From Bacillota bacterium (GTDB lineage Bacteria > Bacillota_A > Clostridia > Christensenellales > Aristaeellaceae): a stretch of DNA of 45,350 bases. The stretch covers positions 1 to 45,350 of the forward strand of contig JAEZSP010000005.1 in the NCBI GenBank assembly GCA_023421735.1, in the 5' to 3' direction. This document shows positions 8,074-15,814 of this stretch, one piece after another; the stretch's first letter is position 1; each line of letters begins with the position of its first letter. The notes below the pieces were generated by a model that worked only from the letters and a program-made list of their open reading frames with translations, was not told the DNA's origin and did no database searches. The translations under genes were made by a program, and so were the position numbers.

Positions 8074-9041
8074 AGAAACTCATTTCGCTGGTTTTGATCC
8101 TCGCAATGGCGCTCACGTTTGCCATCGGCGCTTCCGCAGAAGGCAAAGTCACCGTCTACGCGCCCAGTCCGACCGGACTTGCCGACAAGATCGCCGCGGG
8201 ATTTACCGCCAAGACCGGCATCGATGTCGAAATGTTCCAAGGTACGACCGGTGAAATTCTCGCCCGTCTCGAGGCTGAAGCCGCCAACCCCGTGGCAGAC
8301 GTCGTGATCCTTGCAAGCTGGTCCGACGGTCTGACGATGAAGGCACAGGGCAACCTCGAATCCTATGCACCCGCGAACGCCGAACTTTTGGACGCGGGTT
8401 GGATCGATGAGGATTCCACGCTCTGCGGCTATTCCGCATCCGCGATGGGCGTCATCTACAATACGACGCTCTTCCAGACGCTCGACGCCGACTGGTCGGC
8501 GCTTGCGGACGCTGCGTATAAGGACGAAATCTGCATTCCCGATCCGGAAAAATCCGGTTCCTGCAAGGACTTTCTGGCGGGTTTTGTGACCGGTGTGGAT
8601 GGTGCGGACGCCATCCTCGAAGGCTGGGTGGCCAATGGACTGACAGTTCCGGGCGCGAACAAGGCGGCGCTTGAGGCGGTCACCACTGGCGAAAAGGGCA
8701 TTCTGATTGCGGGCGTCGATTACAACGCGTATTCCTCCATCGCCAAGGGGGAGCCCCTCGCGGTTTACTATCCGGCAACCGGAACGGTCGTCAACCCCCG
8801 ACCGGCAATGATCCTCAAGACCGCGCCGAACATGGAGAACGCCAAGCTCTTCATGGATTATCTGCTCTCCGACGAGGCGCAGCAGATGGTCGCGGATGCC
8901 TATCTGCTCCCCGGCCGCGTCGACATCACCTGCGCAAACCGTGCGAACCTCTCCGAGATTCCGCAGATGGCGACCGATTGGGAAGCTATGATGTCGATTT
9001 CCACCGAAACGGCGCAGAAGCTCAACGCGATGTGCCAGTAA
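8070..9041 (+). CDS. iron(III)-type ABC importer substrate-binding protein (FbpA/AfuA-like)
   Basis: A 323-residue secreted binding protein. The start chosen is ATG 8070, which follows GGGAGG at 8055-8060 and gives a signal peptide (MKKLISLVLILAMALTFAIG, cleavage near ASA-E, residue 23). Mature motifs are KVTVYAPSPTGLADKI, NPVADVVILAS, GVIYNT, EKGILIAGVDYNAY and ENAKLFMDYLLSDEAQQMVA, the pattern of the AfuA/FbpA family. Relatives bind ferric ion, thiamine, phosphonates or sugar phosphates, so iron is only the default. There is no lipobox cysteine. A terminator-like hairpin directly after the gene suggests it is made in excess over the permease. Confidence 0.88.
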   Translation: MKKLISLVLILAMALTFAIGASAEGKVTVYAPSPTGLADKIAAGFTAKTGIDVEMFQGTTGEILARLEAEAANPVADVVILASWSDGLTMKAQGNLESYAPANAELLDAGWIDEDSTLCGYSASAMGVIYNTTLFQTLDADWSALADAAYKDEICIPDPEKSGSCKDFLAGFVTGVDGADAILEGWVANGLTVPGANKAALEAVTTGEKGILIAGVDYNAYSSIAKGEPLAVYYPATGTVVNPRPAMILKTAPNMENAKLFMDYLLSDEAQQMVADAYLLPGRVDITCANRANLSEIPQMATDWEAMMSISTETAQKLNAMCQ

Positions 9042-9053
9042 TCAAATGAATCC

Positions 9054-9092
9054 GGCGCGGCGCGCGGCGCAAGCCCCGCCCGCGCCTTTTTT
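9054..9092 (+). terminator. partial terminator between binding protein and permease genes
   Basis: Arm GGCGCGG (9054-9060) pairs with CCGCGCC (9080-9086), with further GC pairing inside, followed directly by six T (9087-9092). The permease ATG follows only 12 bp later with its ribosome binding site GAAAGG right after the T-run. It would let most transcripts end after the binding-protein gene. Confidence 0.6.
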
Positions 9093-9104
9093 GAAAGGTT
9101 CGTC

Positions 9105-10742
9105 ATGCGATACGCTCAGTTGAAAATCCTCGTGCCGATTCTCGTACTTGCGGTCCTGATTCTCTGCCCGGTCGCAATGATCTTTGCGCGCGCATTCGGC
9201 GCGGCGGACGGATTCTGGGTCACGTTTGCGCACACGGGGAATGCGGAAGCGATTCTGAATTCACTGGTGCTGGGTGCGGCGGTGGTCGTCGGAGCGACCG
9301 TGATCGCGTTCCCGCTGGCCTACATCCTCTCCCGCACGGACATCGGGCGGCATCGCTTCATCGACATCGTGCTCATGATCCCGTTCATGACGCCGCCCTA
9401 TATCGCGTCCATGGGCTGGATCCTGTTCATGCAAAAGCGCGGACTTTTTCAGCAGCTTTTCCCGTGGACGGGAAAGTGGAGCGAGCACTTTTTTTCGTTC
9501 TTCGGGCTTGCGCTCGTCATGAGCCTGCACGTCTTTCCGTTTATGATGACGGTACTCAAAAACGCGATGATGAACCTTCCGCGCTCGCTGGAGGAAAGCG
9601 GCGCGGTGTTCGGCGCAGGCCCTGTGCGCAGAATGGGTCGGATCTTTGTCCCGCTCATCTCCGGCAACTACGCCATCGGCGCGCTGCTTGTTTTTGTCAA
9701 GACGCTTTCCGAATACGGAACGCCCGCGACGCTCGGCAGGCGCATTGGCTTTGCGGTTTTTACGACCGACATCCACCGATTTGCGACCACGTCGCCCATT
9801 GACTTCGGCAGCGCCGCACGTCTTTCTACGGTGCTGGTGGTGATCTGCATGGGCGCCTGGCTGTTGCAGAGCCACATCACGGCGCGGCGGACGTATCGGC
9901 TCGTCGGCGGACGCAGTGGGCGGCGGGGAACGGACGCGCTTTCTGTACCAGGACGCGCGCTCGCCTGGACGTATCTCGGCATCGTCATGCTGCTCGCGAT
10001 CGGCGTGCCCTATTTTTCGACCATTGCAACCTCGCTCATCAAACTGCGCGGGTACGGCCTTGCGGCGGGGAATTTCACGGTTCAGCACTACCGAGAGCTA
10101 TTTTATGAGAACGAAAAGGGCATCGACGCGCTCCGAACAAGCCTGCTGCTCGCTGTTTCATCCGCATCCATTGCGGCCTTTCTTGGGACGCTGATCGTCT
10201 CCTGGGGTCGCAAATGCACGCCCTGGCTGAAAAAGACGACGGAAGGCATTGCGCTTCTTCCTCAGATGCTGCCGGGCATCGTGCTCGTGATCGGCATGAT
10301 GCTGTTTTGGAACGGCGTCTATCGAATTGCGCCACTTTACAACACCGTGGGGATGATGGTCGTCGCCTATGTGGCGCTGTTTTTGCCGTTCACAGTGCAA
10401 TACGTGGGCAGCGCGTATTTGCAGTTGGGGGCCAACCTCGAACAGTCGGGGCGCGTGTTCGGTGCGTCGGGGCCGTATGTCTTTCGGCGGATCACATTTC
10501 CGCTCATCTTCCGGGGCATCCTGACGGGGTGGATGATGACGTTTATCATCGCGTTTCGCGAACTCGTGACCGCGAGCCTGATCGCGCCGCCGAACGTGCT
10601 GGTGGTATCGACGTACATCATGCGCGAGTTTGAGCAGGGGAGCGTGTCGGTCGGCATGGCGATGGCGGTCATCTGCATGCTGCTTTCGGTGGCGATCCTG
10701 CTGCTGGTCAATCGGTTTGTGGATGGGAAAGGAGATCGGTAA
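9105..10742 (+). CDS. iron(III)-type ABC importer permease, two fused permease domains (FbpB-like)
   Basis: A 545-residue membrane protein made of two BPD_transp_1 domains in tandem, about 12 TM helices in all. The first EAA-type loop is near LEESGAVFGAGPVRRMGRIF (about 165-184) and the second near LEQSGRVFGASGPYVFRRIT (about 445-465). This duplicated architecture is usual for FbpB/ThiP-type transporters, where one polypeptide forms the whole channel. It belongs with the ATPase and binding protein upstream. The metallo-hydrolase gene follows within 2 bp, so the two are co-expressed. Confidence 0.9.
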   Translation: MRYAQLKILVPILVLAVLILCPVAMIFARAFGAADGFWVTFAHTGNAEAILNSLVLGAAVVVGATVIAFPLAYILSRTDIGRHRFIDIVLMIPFMTPPYIASMGWILFMQKRGLFQQLFPWTGKWSEHFFSFFGLALVMSLHVFPFMMTVLKNAMMNLPRSLEESGAVFGAGPVRRMGRIFVPLISGNYAIGALLVFVKTLSEYGTPATLGRRIGFAVFTTDIHRFATTSPIDFGSAARLSTVLVVICMGAWLLQSHITARRTYRLVGGRSGRRGTDALSVPGRALAWTYLGIVMLLAIGVPYFSTIATSLIKLRGYGLAAGNFTVQHYRELFYENEKGIDALRTSLLLAVSSASIAAFLGTLIVSWGRKCTPWLKKTTEGIALLPQMLPGIVLVIGMMLFWNGVYRIAPLYNTVGMMVVAYVALFLPFTVQYVGSAYLQLGANLEQSGRVFGASGPYVFRRITFPLIFRGILTGWMMTFIIAFRELVTASLIAPPNVLVVSTYIMREFEQGSVSVGMAMAVICMLLSVAILLLVNRFVDGKGDR

Positions 10743-10743
10743 C

Positions 10744-11793
10744 ATGAAGCTGAGCATTGCGGGCGGCGTGGGTGAGCACGGGCGCAGCTGCTATTTTGTG
10801 GAGGGCAATGCGGGTGCCTTTTTGGTGGATTGCGGGATCGCAGCCGGAGAAAGCGACCCGTGGCCGCGTCTTTCGAATGCACAGATCGAAGCCGCGCGGG
10901 CGCTGTTTCTGACGCATGTGCACAAGGATCACACCGGGGCCATCGACTGGCTGATCGGGCGCGGATTTGCGGGTGCGATCGTTGCGACGCGCGAGACGTT
11001 TGCGCAACTTGAAATGACGCCTCCGGGAATGCGCGTGTTGGAGGACGGCGGGAGCCCGCTTTCCAGATTGGTGATCGAATGGGGACGCGCGGGGCACTGT
11101 GCCGGCAGCGTATGGTATCGTTTTTCGGATACGAGCGGGTCGGCGCTTCTGAGCGGGGATTATACGGAAGCGAGCAGCGTCTATACCTGCGACCCGATTC
11201 GCAGAAAAACCGCAGATATTGCCGTGCTGGACGCGGCGTATGGAAAAAGCAGTGTGGCGGCACAGGAGGCCGTACGTGCGTTTTTAGACGGTGTTCCGAC
11301 GAATGCGCCTGCCCTGTTTCCGGTGCCCAAGCACGGGCGCGGGCCGGAAATGGCGCTGCTTTTGCGGCAAAAGTACCCGGATATCGCCGTTTGCGGCGAT
11401 GCGGCGTTTGTCCGGACCGTCCGCACACTTTCTGATAAGCGCGATTGGATCAGGCCGGATTGCACTGCGGCGCTTCGGGATATGCCCATTGCGCCGCTGG
11501 TCGGCATCCCGACAGGGCCGTGTTTCTGTTTTCTGATGGACGCACAGCTCGCCAAGCCGTCCACGCATGCGTTTGCAGAAGAATTCGGGCGGCACGGCCT
11601 GGTGATCGTGACAGGGCATGCGGATCCCGGCGGCGGTGCGCGGGTCATGCTGGACGCCGGATCGGCGCAAATGTCCCGCTTCCCCGTCCATCAAACCCTT
11701 GCTGAGGCGGAGGCGCTTGCCGGGCGCAATACGTTTGCAGAAGCTGTATACGCGCATTCCCCGGCGCTTCGTCCATCGATCATGTTGCTGTGA
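10744..11793 (+). CDS. short beta-CASP metallo-beta-lactamase-fold hydrolase
   Basis: A 349-residue protein. ATG 10744 is preceded by AAAGGAG; an in-frame extension upstream lies inside the permease gene and is discarded. Zinc ligands are in LTHVHKDHTGAID (His58, His60, Asp62, His63), GHCAGS and LLSGDYTEAS. The C-terminal part has VTGHADPGGGAR and FPVHQTLAEAEAL, resembling the beta-CASP motifs of nucleases of the RNase J/CPSF group. It is much shorter than RNase J (about 550 residues) and lacks its C-terminal domain, so it may be a nuclease or a phosphoesterase. It is the fourth gene of the iron-type importer operon, an association I do not know from established systems. Confidence 0.8.
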   Translation: MKLSIAGGVGEHGRSCYFVEGNAGAFLVDCGIAAGESDPWPRLSNAQIEAARALFLTHVHKDHTGAIDWLIGRGFAGAIVATRETFAQLEMTPPGMRVLEDGGSPLSRLVIEWGRAGHCAGSVWYRFSDTSGSALLSGDYTEASSVYTCDPIRRKTADIAVLDAAYGKSSVAAQEAVRAFLDGVPTNAPALFPVPKHGRGPEMALLLRQKYPDIAVCGDAAFVRTVRTLSDKRDWIRPDCTAALRDMPIAPLVGIPTGPCFCFLMDAQLAKPSTHAFAEEFGRHGLVIVTGHADPGGGARVMLDAGSAQMSRFPVHQTLAEAEALAGRNTFAEAVYAHSPALRPSIMLL

Positions 11794-11881
11794 GTTTTGA
11801 TCACAGAATCATAACGCCGCAAAGTCCGCCGTTCGCCGATTGATCTTGTCAGGCGCTCGACGGGTTTTGTGCGTATATGTG

Positions 11882-11922
11882 TTGTGATCCCGAATGGGTG
11901 TGATATAATGGTCACAAGTGAC
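11882..11922 (+). promoter_or_regulatory. promoter with operator-like repeat for the P1 peptidase gene
   Basis: TTGTGA (11882-11887), a 16-bp spacer and TATAAT (11904-11909) form a good sigma-A-type promoter about 90 bp upstream of the start. GTCAC-AA-GTGAC (11911-11922) is an inverted repeat lying exactly over the expected transcription start near 11916, where a repressor would block initiation. Confidence 0.6.
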
Positions 11923-12006
11923 ACAGTCAGAAAATGATGTTGATCTGAACCATTGAATTGATCATTCGGTTTCGGCTTCCTGCTGATCCGATCGGGAGGG
12001 ATACAA

Positions 12007-13026
12007 ATGCGCATTCGCGATATGGGCTTTCTTGTTGGAAAGATGACACCGGGACCGCGCAATCAGATTTCAGATGTGCCCGGGGTAACCGTGGGCCATT
12101 GTACGCTTGACGACGGAGACGTCAAAACCGGCGTGACGGTCGTCATGCCATCCGCCGATAATCCGTTTGTGTACAAGCTCACTGCTTCCGCGCACGTTCT
12201 CAACGGGTTTGGAAAGACGCTCGGACTCGTGCAGGTCGAGGAACTCGGCGTCATTGAGACGCCGATTGCGCTGACGAATACGCTGTCTGTGGGCGACATC
12301 CATGCGGCGATGGTGGAATACATGCTTGACCGCACGGATGGCGGCTTTGCGTCCATCAATCCGGTGATTTGCGAATGCAACGACGCCTACCTCAATGATA
12401 TCCGACACCGCGCGGTCAGGAAAGAACACCTCTTTCGCGCCATTGCGGATGCGCGTGCGGATTTTCAGGAGGGCGACGTCGGCGCGGGGAAAGGGATGAG
12501 CTGTCACGGGCTTAAGGGCGGCATCGGTTCCGCGTCGCGCATCGTGCCCCTGAAGGAGGGCGATTTCACGCTGGGCGTTTTGACGCTCACGAATCACGGG
12601 CGGTTGGAGGACTTTCGCATCGACGGCGTGCCGATCGCCGATTGTGCGCCCACAGGGGAGATTGAGCGCGGCTCGTGCATTGTAATCGTCGCAACGGATT
12701 TGCCGCTGACCGACCGCCAACTCTACCGTGCGATTCGGCGCGCGGGGGTGGGGCTCATTCGCCTCGGCTCGTTCATCGGGCATGGGAGCGGTGAGGTGAT
12801 GATCGGATTTACGACCGCGAATCGCATCCCGCATGACGCGGAGGCGGATATACTGCCGTTGCGGGCGCTCCGCGAGGATCGGATGGACGTGGTATTTCGC
12901 GCAGTGGCGGAGGCGACCGAAGAGGCGATCCTCAACGCCATGGCGGCTGCGGGCGATGTGACCGGTTACCGTGGGCACACGCGGCAATCGCTCGTCGGTT
13001 ATCTCAAAAATAAGGCAAATTCTTGA
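12007..13026 (+). CDS. P1-family (DmpA/BapA-type) self-cleaving aminopeptidase
   Basis: A 339-residue cytoplasmic enzyme of the Ntn-like DmpA family, which releases N-terminal D- or beta-amino acids from small peptides. It opens with GPRNQISDVPGVTVGHCTL, the family start, followed by ETPIALTNTLSVG (about 84-96), the GAGKGMSCHGLKGGIGSASR block (159-178) and RGSCIVIVATDLPL (221-234). The Gly222-Ser223 bond is the expected autocleavage site, with Ser223 as nucleophile. RLGSFIGHGSGE follows at about 257-268. ATG 12007 has GGGAGGG in front. It has its own promoter upstream and converges with the kinase gene. Function in peptide use would fit the neighbouring peptide importers. Confidence 0.9.
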   Translation: MRIRDMGFLVGKMTPGPRNQISDVPGVTVGHCTLDDGDVKTGVTVVMPSADNPFVYKLTASAHVLNGFGKTLGLVQVEELGVIETPIALTNTLSVGDIHAAMVEYMLDRTDGGFASINPVICECNDAYLNDIRHRAVRKEHLFRAIADARADFQEGDVGAGKGMSCHGLKGGIGSASRIVPLKEGDFTLGVLTLTNHGRLEDFRIDGVPIADCAPTGEIERGSCIVIVATDLPLTDRQLYRAIRRAGVGLIRLGSFIGHGSGEVMIGFTTANRIPHDAEADILPLRALREDRMDVVFRAVAEATEEAILNAMAAAGDVTGYRGHTRQSLVGYLKNKANS

Positions 13027-13109
13027 GCGGGCCAACGCTTTTCTTTTGAAGAAAGATATGCAGGAAGACGATATGCGTGGGATCGAACCACTAAAGCGCG
13101 GCGATTGGA

Positions 13110-14030
13110 CTAAATGAGATGGCGCGCCCACGTGGGGATGTCGGTATGCAGGCCATCGAACCACGCGCATACGCGATCAATCTGTGCCGTCCCTTCGGCG
13201 GGTGCGTCACACAGCGCGGCAAGCGCACCGTATGCGGCGTAGTAGGCGCATAATGGGTAGAAATCGCGCGGGACACCGTCCGGGAAATAGCCGACGAGCT
13301 GGCCGCGCAGGAAATCTTCGTCTTCGTTTTCGCCGAGTTCCCACCAGGGATCGCCGAACCCGCCGTGATAGGCATTGAAATCGATCACGCGCATCGTGCC
13401 GTCGGGCGCAACGATCAGGTTGCCCGCGTTATAATCGCCGTGGTTGAATGTCTGGGGTCGCGCGTCGAGCAACGCCTGATGCGCAAGCAGATAATCGCGC
13501 ATGACTGCGCCTTTCGTCGGCGCTTCCTGCATTTGATCGAACGATTCAATGCGCGATTGCACCTTGCGGCGAAACCGGATTCCCCACGGTTCAACGCCAT
13601 CCGGCGCAGGCATTTCATGCAGACGACGCAAAAGCGCGCCTGCCTTTCTGCCCAGATCATATCGTTTCTGCGCGTTCAGGGACGGGAGAAGCGCCTCCGT
13701 GTCCGTTCCCGCGCACCAACCGACAACCGCGTATGTGCGCCCGTCCGCACAATATCCAAATGCAAGGGGACGCTGCGTCGGTATGCCAGCCGCGTCGGCG
13801 CGTGAGAGCATCGTATATTCCGCCTTTTTGCGGTCGGATTCAACTGCGTCGCCGATCCGGACGAGCAGCTTTTCGCCTCCATCCGTCAAGATGCGGTATT
13901 TTCGGTCCGCCGACTGTCCTTTTGTGATCCAAGCAATCTCCACGAAATGCTCTGCGCCGTGTACGCCGGCCAGCGCCTGAACGTATGCGCACGTGGGTGA
14001 GTGCGACGCGTCTTGATTCGTTTGTTTCAT
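13110..14030 (-). CDS. APH-fold phosphotransferase (aminoglycoside/choline kinase-like)
   Basis: A 306-residue kinase of the APH family. The Brenner-like catalytic motif NHGDYNAGNLI is at 196-206 (His197, Asp199, Asn204), and VIDFNAYHGGFGDPWWEL (about 215-232) carries the metal-binding Asp217. An N-lobe with KLLVRIGD (about 54-61) provides the ATP-site lysine. A ribosome binding site GGGAG precedes ATG 14030. These enzymes phosphorylate hydroxyls on antibiotics, sugars, amino acids or choline, and the substrate cannot be read from sequence. I would not call it a resistance gene without evidence. It is transcribed divergently from tag. Confidence 0.85.
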   Translation of the reverse strand: MKQTNQDASHSPTCAYVQALAGVHGAEHFVEIAWITKGQSADRKYRILTDGGEKLLVRIGDAVESDRKKAEYTMLSRADAAGIPTQRPLAFGYCADGRTYAVVGWCAGTDTEALLPSLNAQKRYDLGRKAGALLRRLHEMPAPDGVEPWGIRFRRKVQSRIESFDQMQEAPTKGAVMRDYLLAHQALLDARPQTFNHGDYNAGNLIVAPDGTMRVIDFNAYHGGFGDPWWELGENEDEDFLRGQLVGYFPDGVPRDFYPLCAYYAAYGALAALCDAPAEGTAQIDRVCAWFDGLHTDIPTWARHLI

Positions 14031-14059
14031 GTGTTTCTCCCAATGAAGATGATGCGTTC

Positions 14060-14088
14060 AATATAGCAAATGCCGGGGTGGTTGTCAA
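14060..14088 (-). promoter_or_regulatory. promoter of the APH-fold kinase gene
   Basis: On the minus strand TTGACA (14083-14088), a 17-bp spacer and TATATT (14060-14065) match the sigma-A consensus. The -35 box occupies the same heptamer TTGTCAA (14082-14088) that serves the divergent tag promoter. Confidence 0.8.
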
Positions 14089-14110
14089 ACGGACTGGTGT
14101 GTGTTATCAT
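14082..14110 (+). promoter_or_regulatory. promoter of tag, sharing its -35 box with the divergent gene
   Basis: On the plus strand TTGTCA (14082-14087), a 17-bp spacer and TATCAT (14105-14110). The start would be near 14117, giving a leader of about 140 nt before tag. Confidence 0.7.
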
Positions 14111-14169
14111 CCTGCTATTGAAAGGGGTATGTGGGGACGGTTGGGCAGGCGACTGCGAGCTTGGGAACG

Positions 14170-14222
14170 ACGCGAGCCTCGCGTTTTATCTGGGGACGGG
14201 ATTCCGAGAGCCAAATCGGCTC
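14170..14222 (+). promoter_or_regulatory. hairpins in the tag leader
   Basis: ACGCG-AGCCT-CGCGT (14170-14184) is followed by TTTATC, resembling a weak terminator. A second hairpin GAGCC-AAATC-GGCTC (14208-14222) follows. Both lie between the promoter and the tag ribosome binding site and could attenuate expression. Confidence 0.35.
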
Positions 14223-14257
14223 ATTTGCTTTGTAAAGCGACTTTCGGAGGAATGAGA

Positions 14258-14827
14258 ATGGAAGAACTTACGCGCTGCGGTTGGGCGACGGGCGACGCGC
14301 TCTCGCTGAAGTACCACGATACGGTGTGGGGAAGACCCGTGCATGACGACAGGGCGCTTTTCAAGATGCTTGTCCTCGAGGGCATGCAGGCGGGACTCAG
14401 CTGGACGACGATTTTGAAGAAATGGGACCCGATGACGCAGGCATTTGACGACTTCGACCCGGCAATCATCGCAGCTTACGACGCGAAGAAGATCGAAACA
14501 CTCCTGGAAAATCCAGGAATCATCCGCAACAGGTTGAAGGTGAACGCGGCAATCACGAATGCACAGGCGTATTTCAGTATTGTAGCGGAAAGCGGGTCGT
14601 TTGACCGCTACTTATGGGATTTTGTGGGCGGCGCACCGATCGTGAATGCATGGGAACGCATGGAGGATGTGCCGACGCGCACGCAGATTTCAGACGCGCT
14701 GGCAAAGGACCTGAAAAAGCGCGGGTTCAAGTTTGTCGGTACCACCATCATTTATGCGTTCATGCAGGCGGTTGGAATGGTGAATGACCACCTGGTTTCG
14801 TGTGCATTTTATTTGCCGGAAGAATGA
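14258..14827 (+). CDS. tag: DNA-3-methyladenine glycosylase I (Tag)
   Basis: A 189-residue base-excision repair enzyme that removes 3-methyladenine from alkylated DNA. It opens RCGWATGDALSLKYHDTVWG, and the four zinc ligands of the Tag family are present: Cys7, His20, His178 and Cys182. LEGMQAGLSWTTILKK (about 40-55) is the conserved helix lining the pocket. The start chosen is ATG 14258, 7 bp after CGGAGG; a longer frame upstream would run through the promoter. It ends 13 bp before the radical SAM gene, which is probably co-transcribed. Length is normal for the family. Confidence 0.95.
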   Translation: MEELTRCGWATGDALSLKYHDTVWGRPVHDDRALFKMLVLEGMQAGLSWTTILKKWDPMTQAFDDFDPAIIAAYDAKKIETLLENPGIIRNRLKVNAAITNAQAYFSIVAESGSFDRYLWDFVGGAPIVNAWERMEDVPTRTQISDALAKDLKKRGFKFVGTTIIYAFMQAVGMVNDHLVSCAFYLPEE

Positions 14828-14840
14828 GGCGGGGGAGAAC

Positions 14841-15740
14841 GTGGATTTTCAGGAAATAGAGGCCAAGACCATCGTTTCAGCCTACGCCGAAAACGGCTGG
14901 TTTGGGTCCAATTACAATATGAACCTCTACCGCGGGTGCAGTCATGGTTGCATCTATTGTGACAGTCGCAGCGATTGTTATCGAATTCCAGACTTTGGGT
15001 CGGTATCTGTAAAGGCAGATGCGTTACACATTGTGGAGCGCGACTTAAAAGCCAAGCGGAAAAAGGGAATCGTCATGACGGGTTCCATGAGCGATCCGTA
15101 CAATCCCCTCGAAGAGCGGTTAAGTCGCACGCGCGGCGCACTCGAACTGTTTTTGCGCTACGGGTTTGGCGTCGCAATCGCAACAAAGTCGAGTCTGGTT
15201 CTGCGGGACATCGACCTGCTTCGCGTTTTATCGGAGCGAACGGCGGCGTGCGTGAGCATAACCATCACCACGTATGACGACGAACTCTGTCGCAAAATCG
15301 AGAAAAATGTCTGCCCTACGTCCGAACGGCTGCGCGCGCTGGAACATCTTGCGCGCGCGGGCATCGACTGCGGGGTCTTGCTCATGCCGATTTTACCATT
15401 TGTAAATGATACGCGGGAGAACATCGATTCGATTGCGCGCGCTGCGGGGGATGCGGGAGCGAAGTGGATTTATCCGGGCGAGGCGTTCGGCGTTACCATG
15501 CGCGCAGGATCGCGGGAGCATTTGCTCGCAAATCTGCCGCTTGCGGTTCGACGCACCTATATCGCGCGATTTGGGAGCGATTATATCTGCCCAACACCGG
15601 AAAATGATGTGTTGTGGGAGACACTTCATCCAATCGTCCATGCGCGCAAGCTGTTCTGCACGATGGAAGAGATCGCATCCTATATGAGGACGCGGTTTAC
15701 TGGGCACATGGGGGAGCAGTTGAGCTTGTTCCCAGAATAG
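14841..15740 (+). CDS. SPL-like radical SAM protein
   Basis: A 299-residue radical S-adenosylmethionine enzyme related to spore photoproduct lyase. The [4Fe-4S] motif RGCSHGCIYCDSRS has Cys33, Cys37 and Cys40 (CxxxCxxC). MTGSMSDPYNPLEE (about 77-90) and LVLRDIDLL follow, both typical of the Rv2578c/SplB-like group. GTG 14841 is preferred because GGGGGAG lies 4-10 bp upstream; the longer ATG frame overlaps tag. The C-terminus ends in EQLSLFPE, resembling a clamp-binding peptide, though this is speculative. Placed after tag, it may act in DNA or RNA repair or in nucleic-acid modification. The true substrate is unknown. Confidence 0.85.
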   Translation: MDFQEIEAKTIVSAYAENGWFGSNYNMNLYRGCSHGCIYCDSRSDCYRIPDFGSVSVKADALHIVERDLKAKRKKGIVMTGSMSDPYNPLEERLSRTRGALELFLRYGFGVAIATKSSLVLRDIDLLRVLSERTAACVSITITTYDDELCRKIEKNVCPTSERLRALEHLARAGIDCGVLLMPILPFVNDTRENIDSIARAAGDAGAKWIYPGEAFGVTMRAGSREHLLANLPLAVRRTYIARFGSDYICPTPENDVLWETLHPIVHARKLFCTMEEIASYMRTRFTGHMGEQLSLFPE

Positions 15741-15766
15741 ACCCTGGTCTTATAAAACACAAATAA

Positions 15767-15802
15767 AAACAGACTTTGGTATTTTAATGCCAAAGTCTGT
15801 TT
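15767..15802. terminator. bidirectional terminator
   Basis: A 13-bp perfect stem AAACAGACTTTGG (15767-15779) / CCAAAGTCTGTTT (15790-15802) with a 10-nt loop, A-rich on the left and T-rich on the right. It lies between two converging genes and serves both strands. Its GACTTTGGTA core is also the start of the 34-bp palindrome at 57-90. Confidence 0.85.
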
Positions 15803-15814
15803 TATGAAATAAGA

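Noticed and set aside
10744..11793. Calling the beta-CASP protein RNase J
   Set aside because: At 349 residues it is far too short, lacks the C-terminal domain and lies in a transporter operon.
13110..14030. Calling the APH-fold kinase an antibiotic resistance gene
   Set aside because: Only the general fold motifs are visible, and no resistance or mobile context surrounds it.
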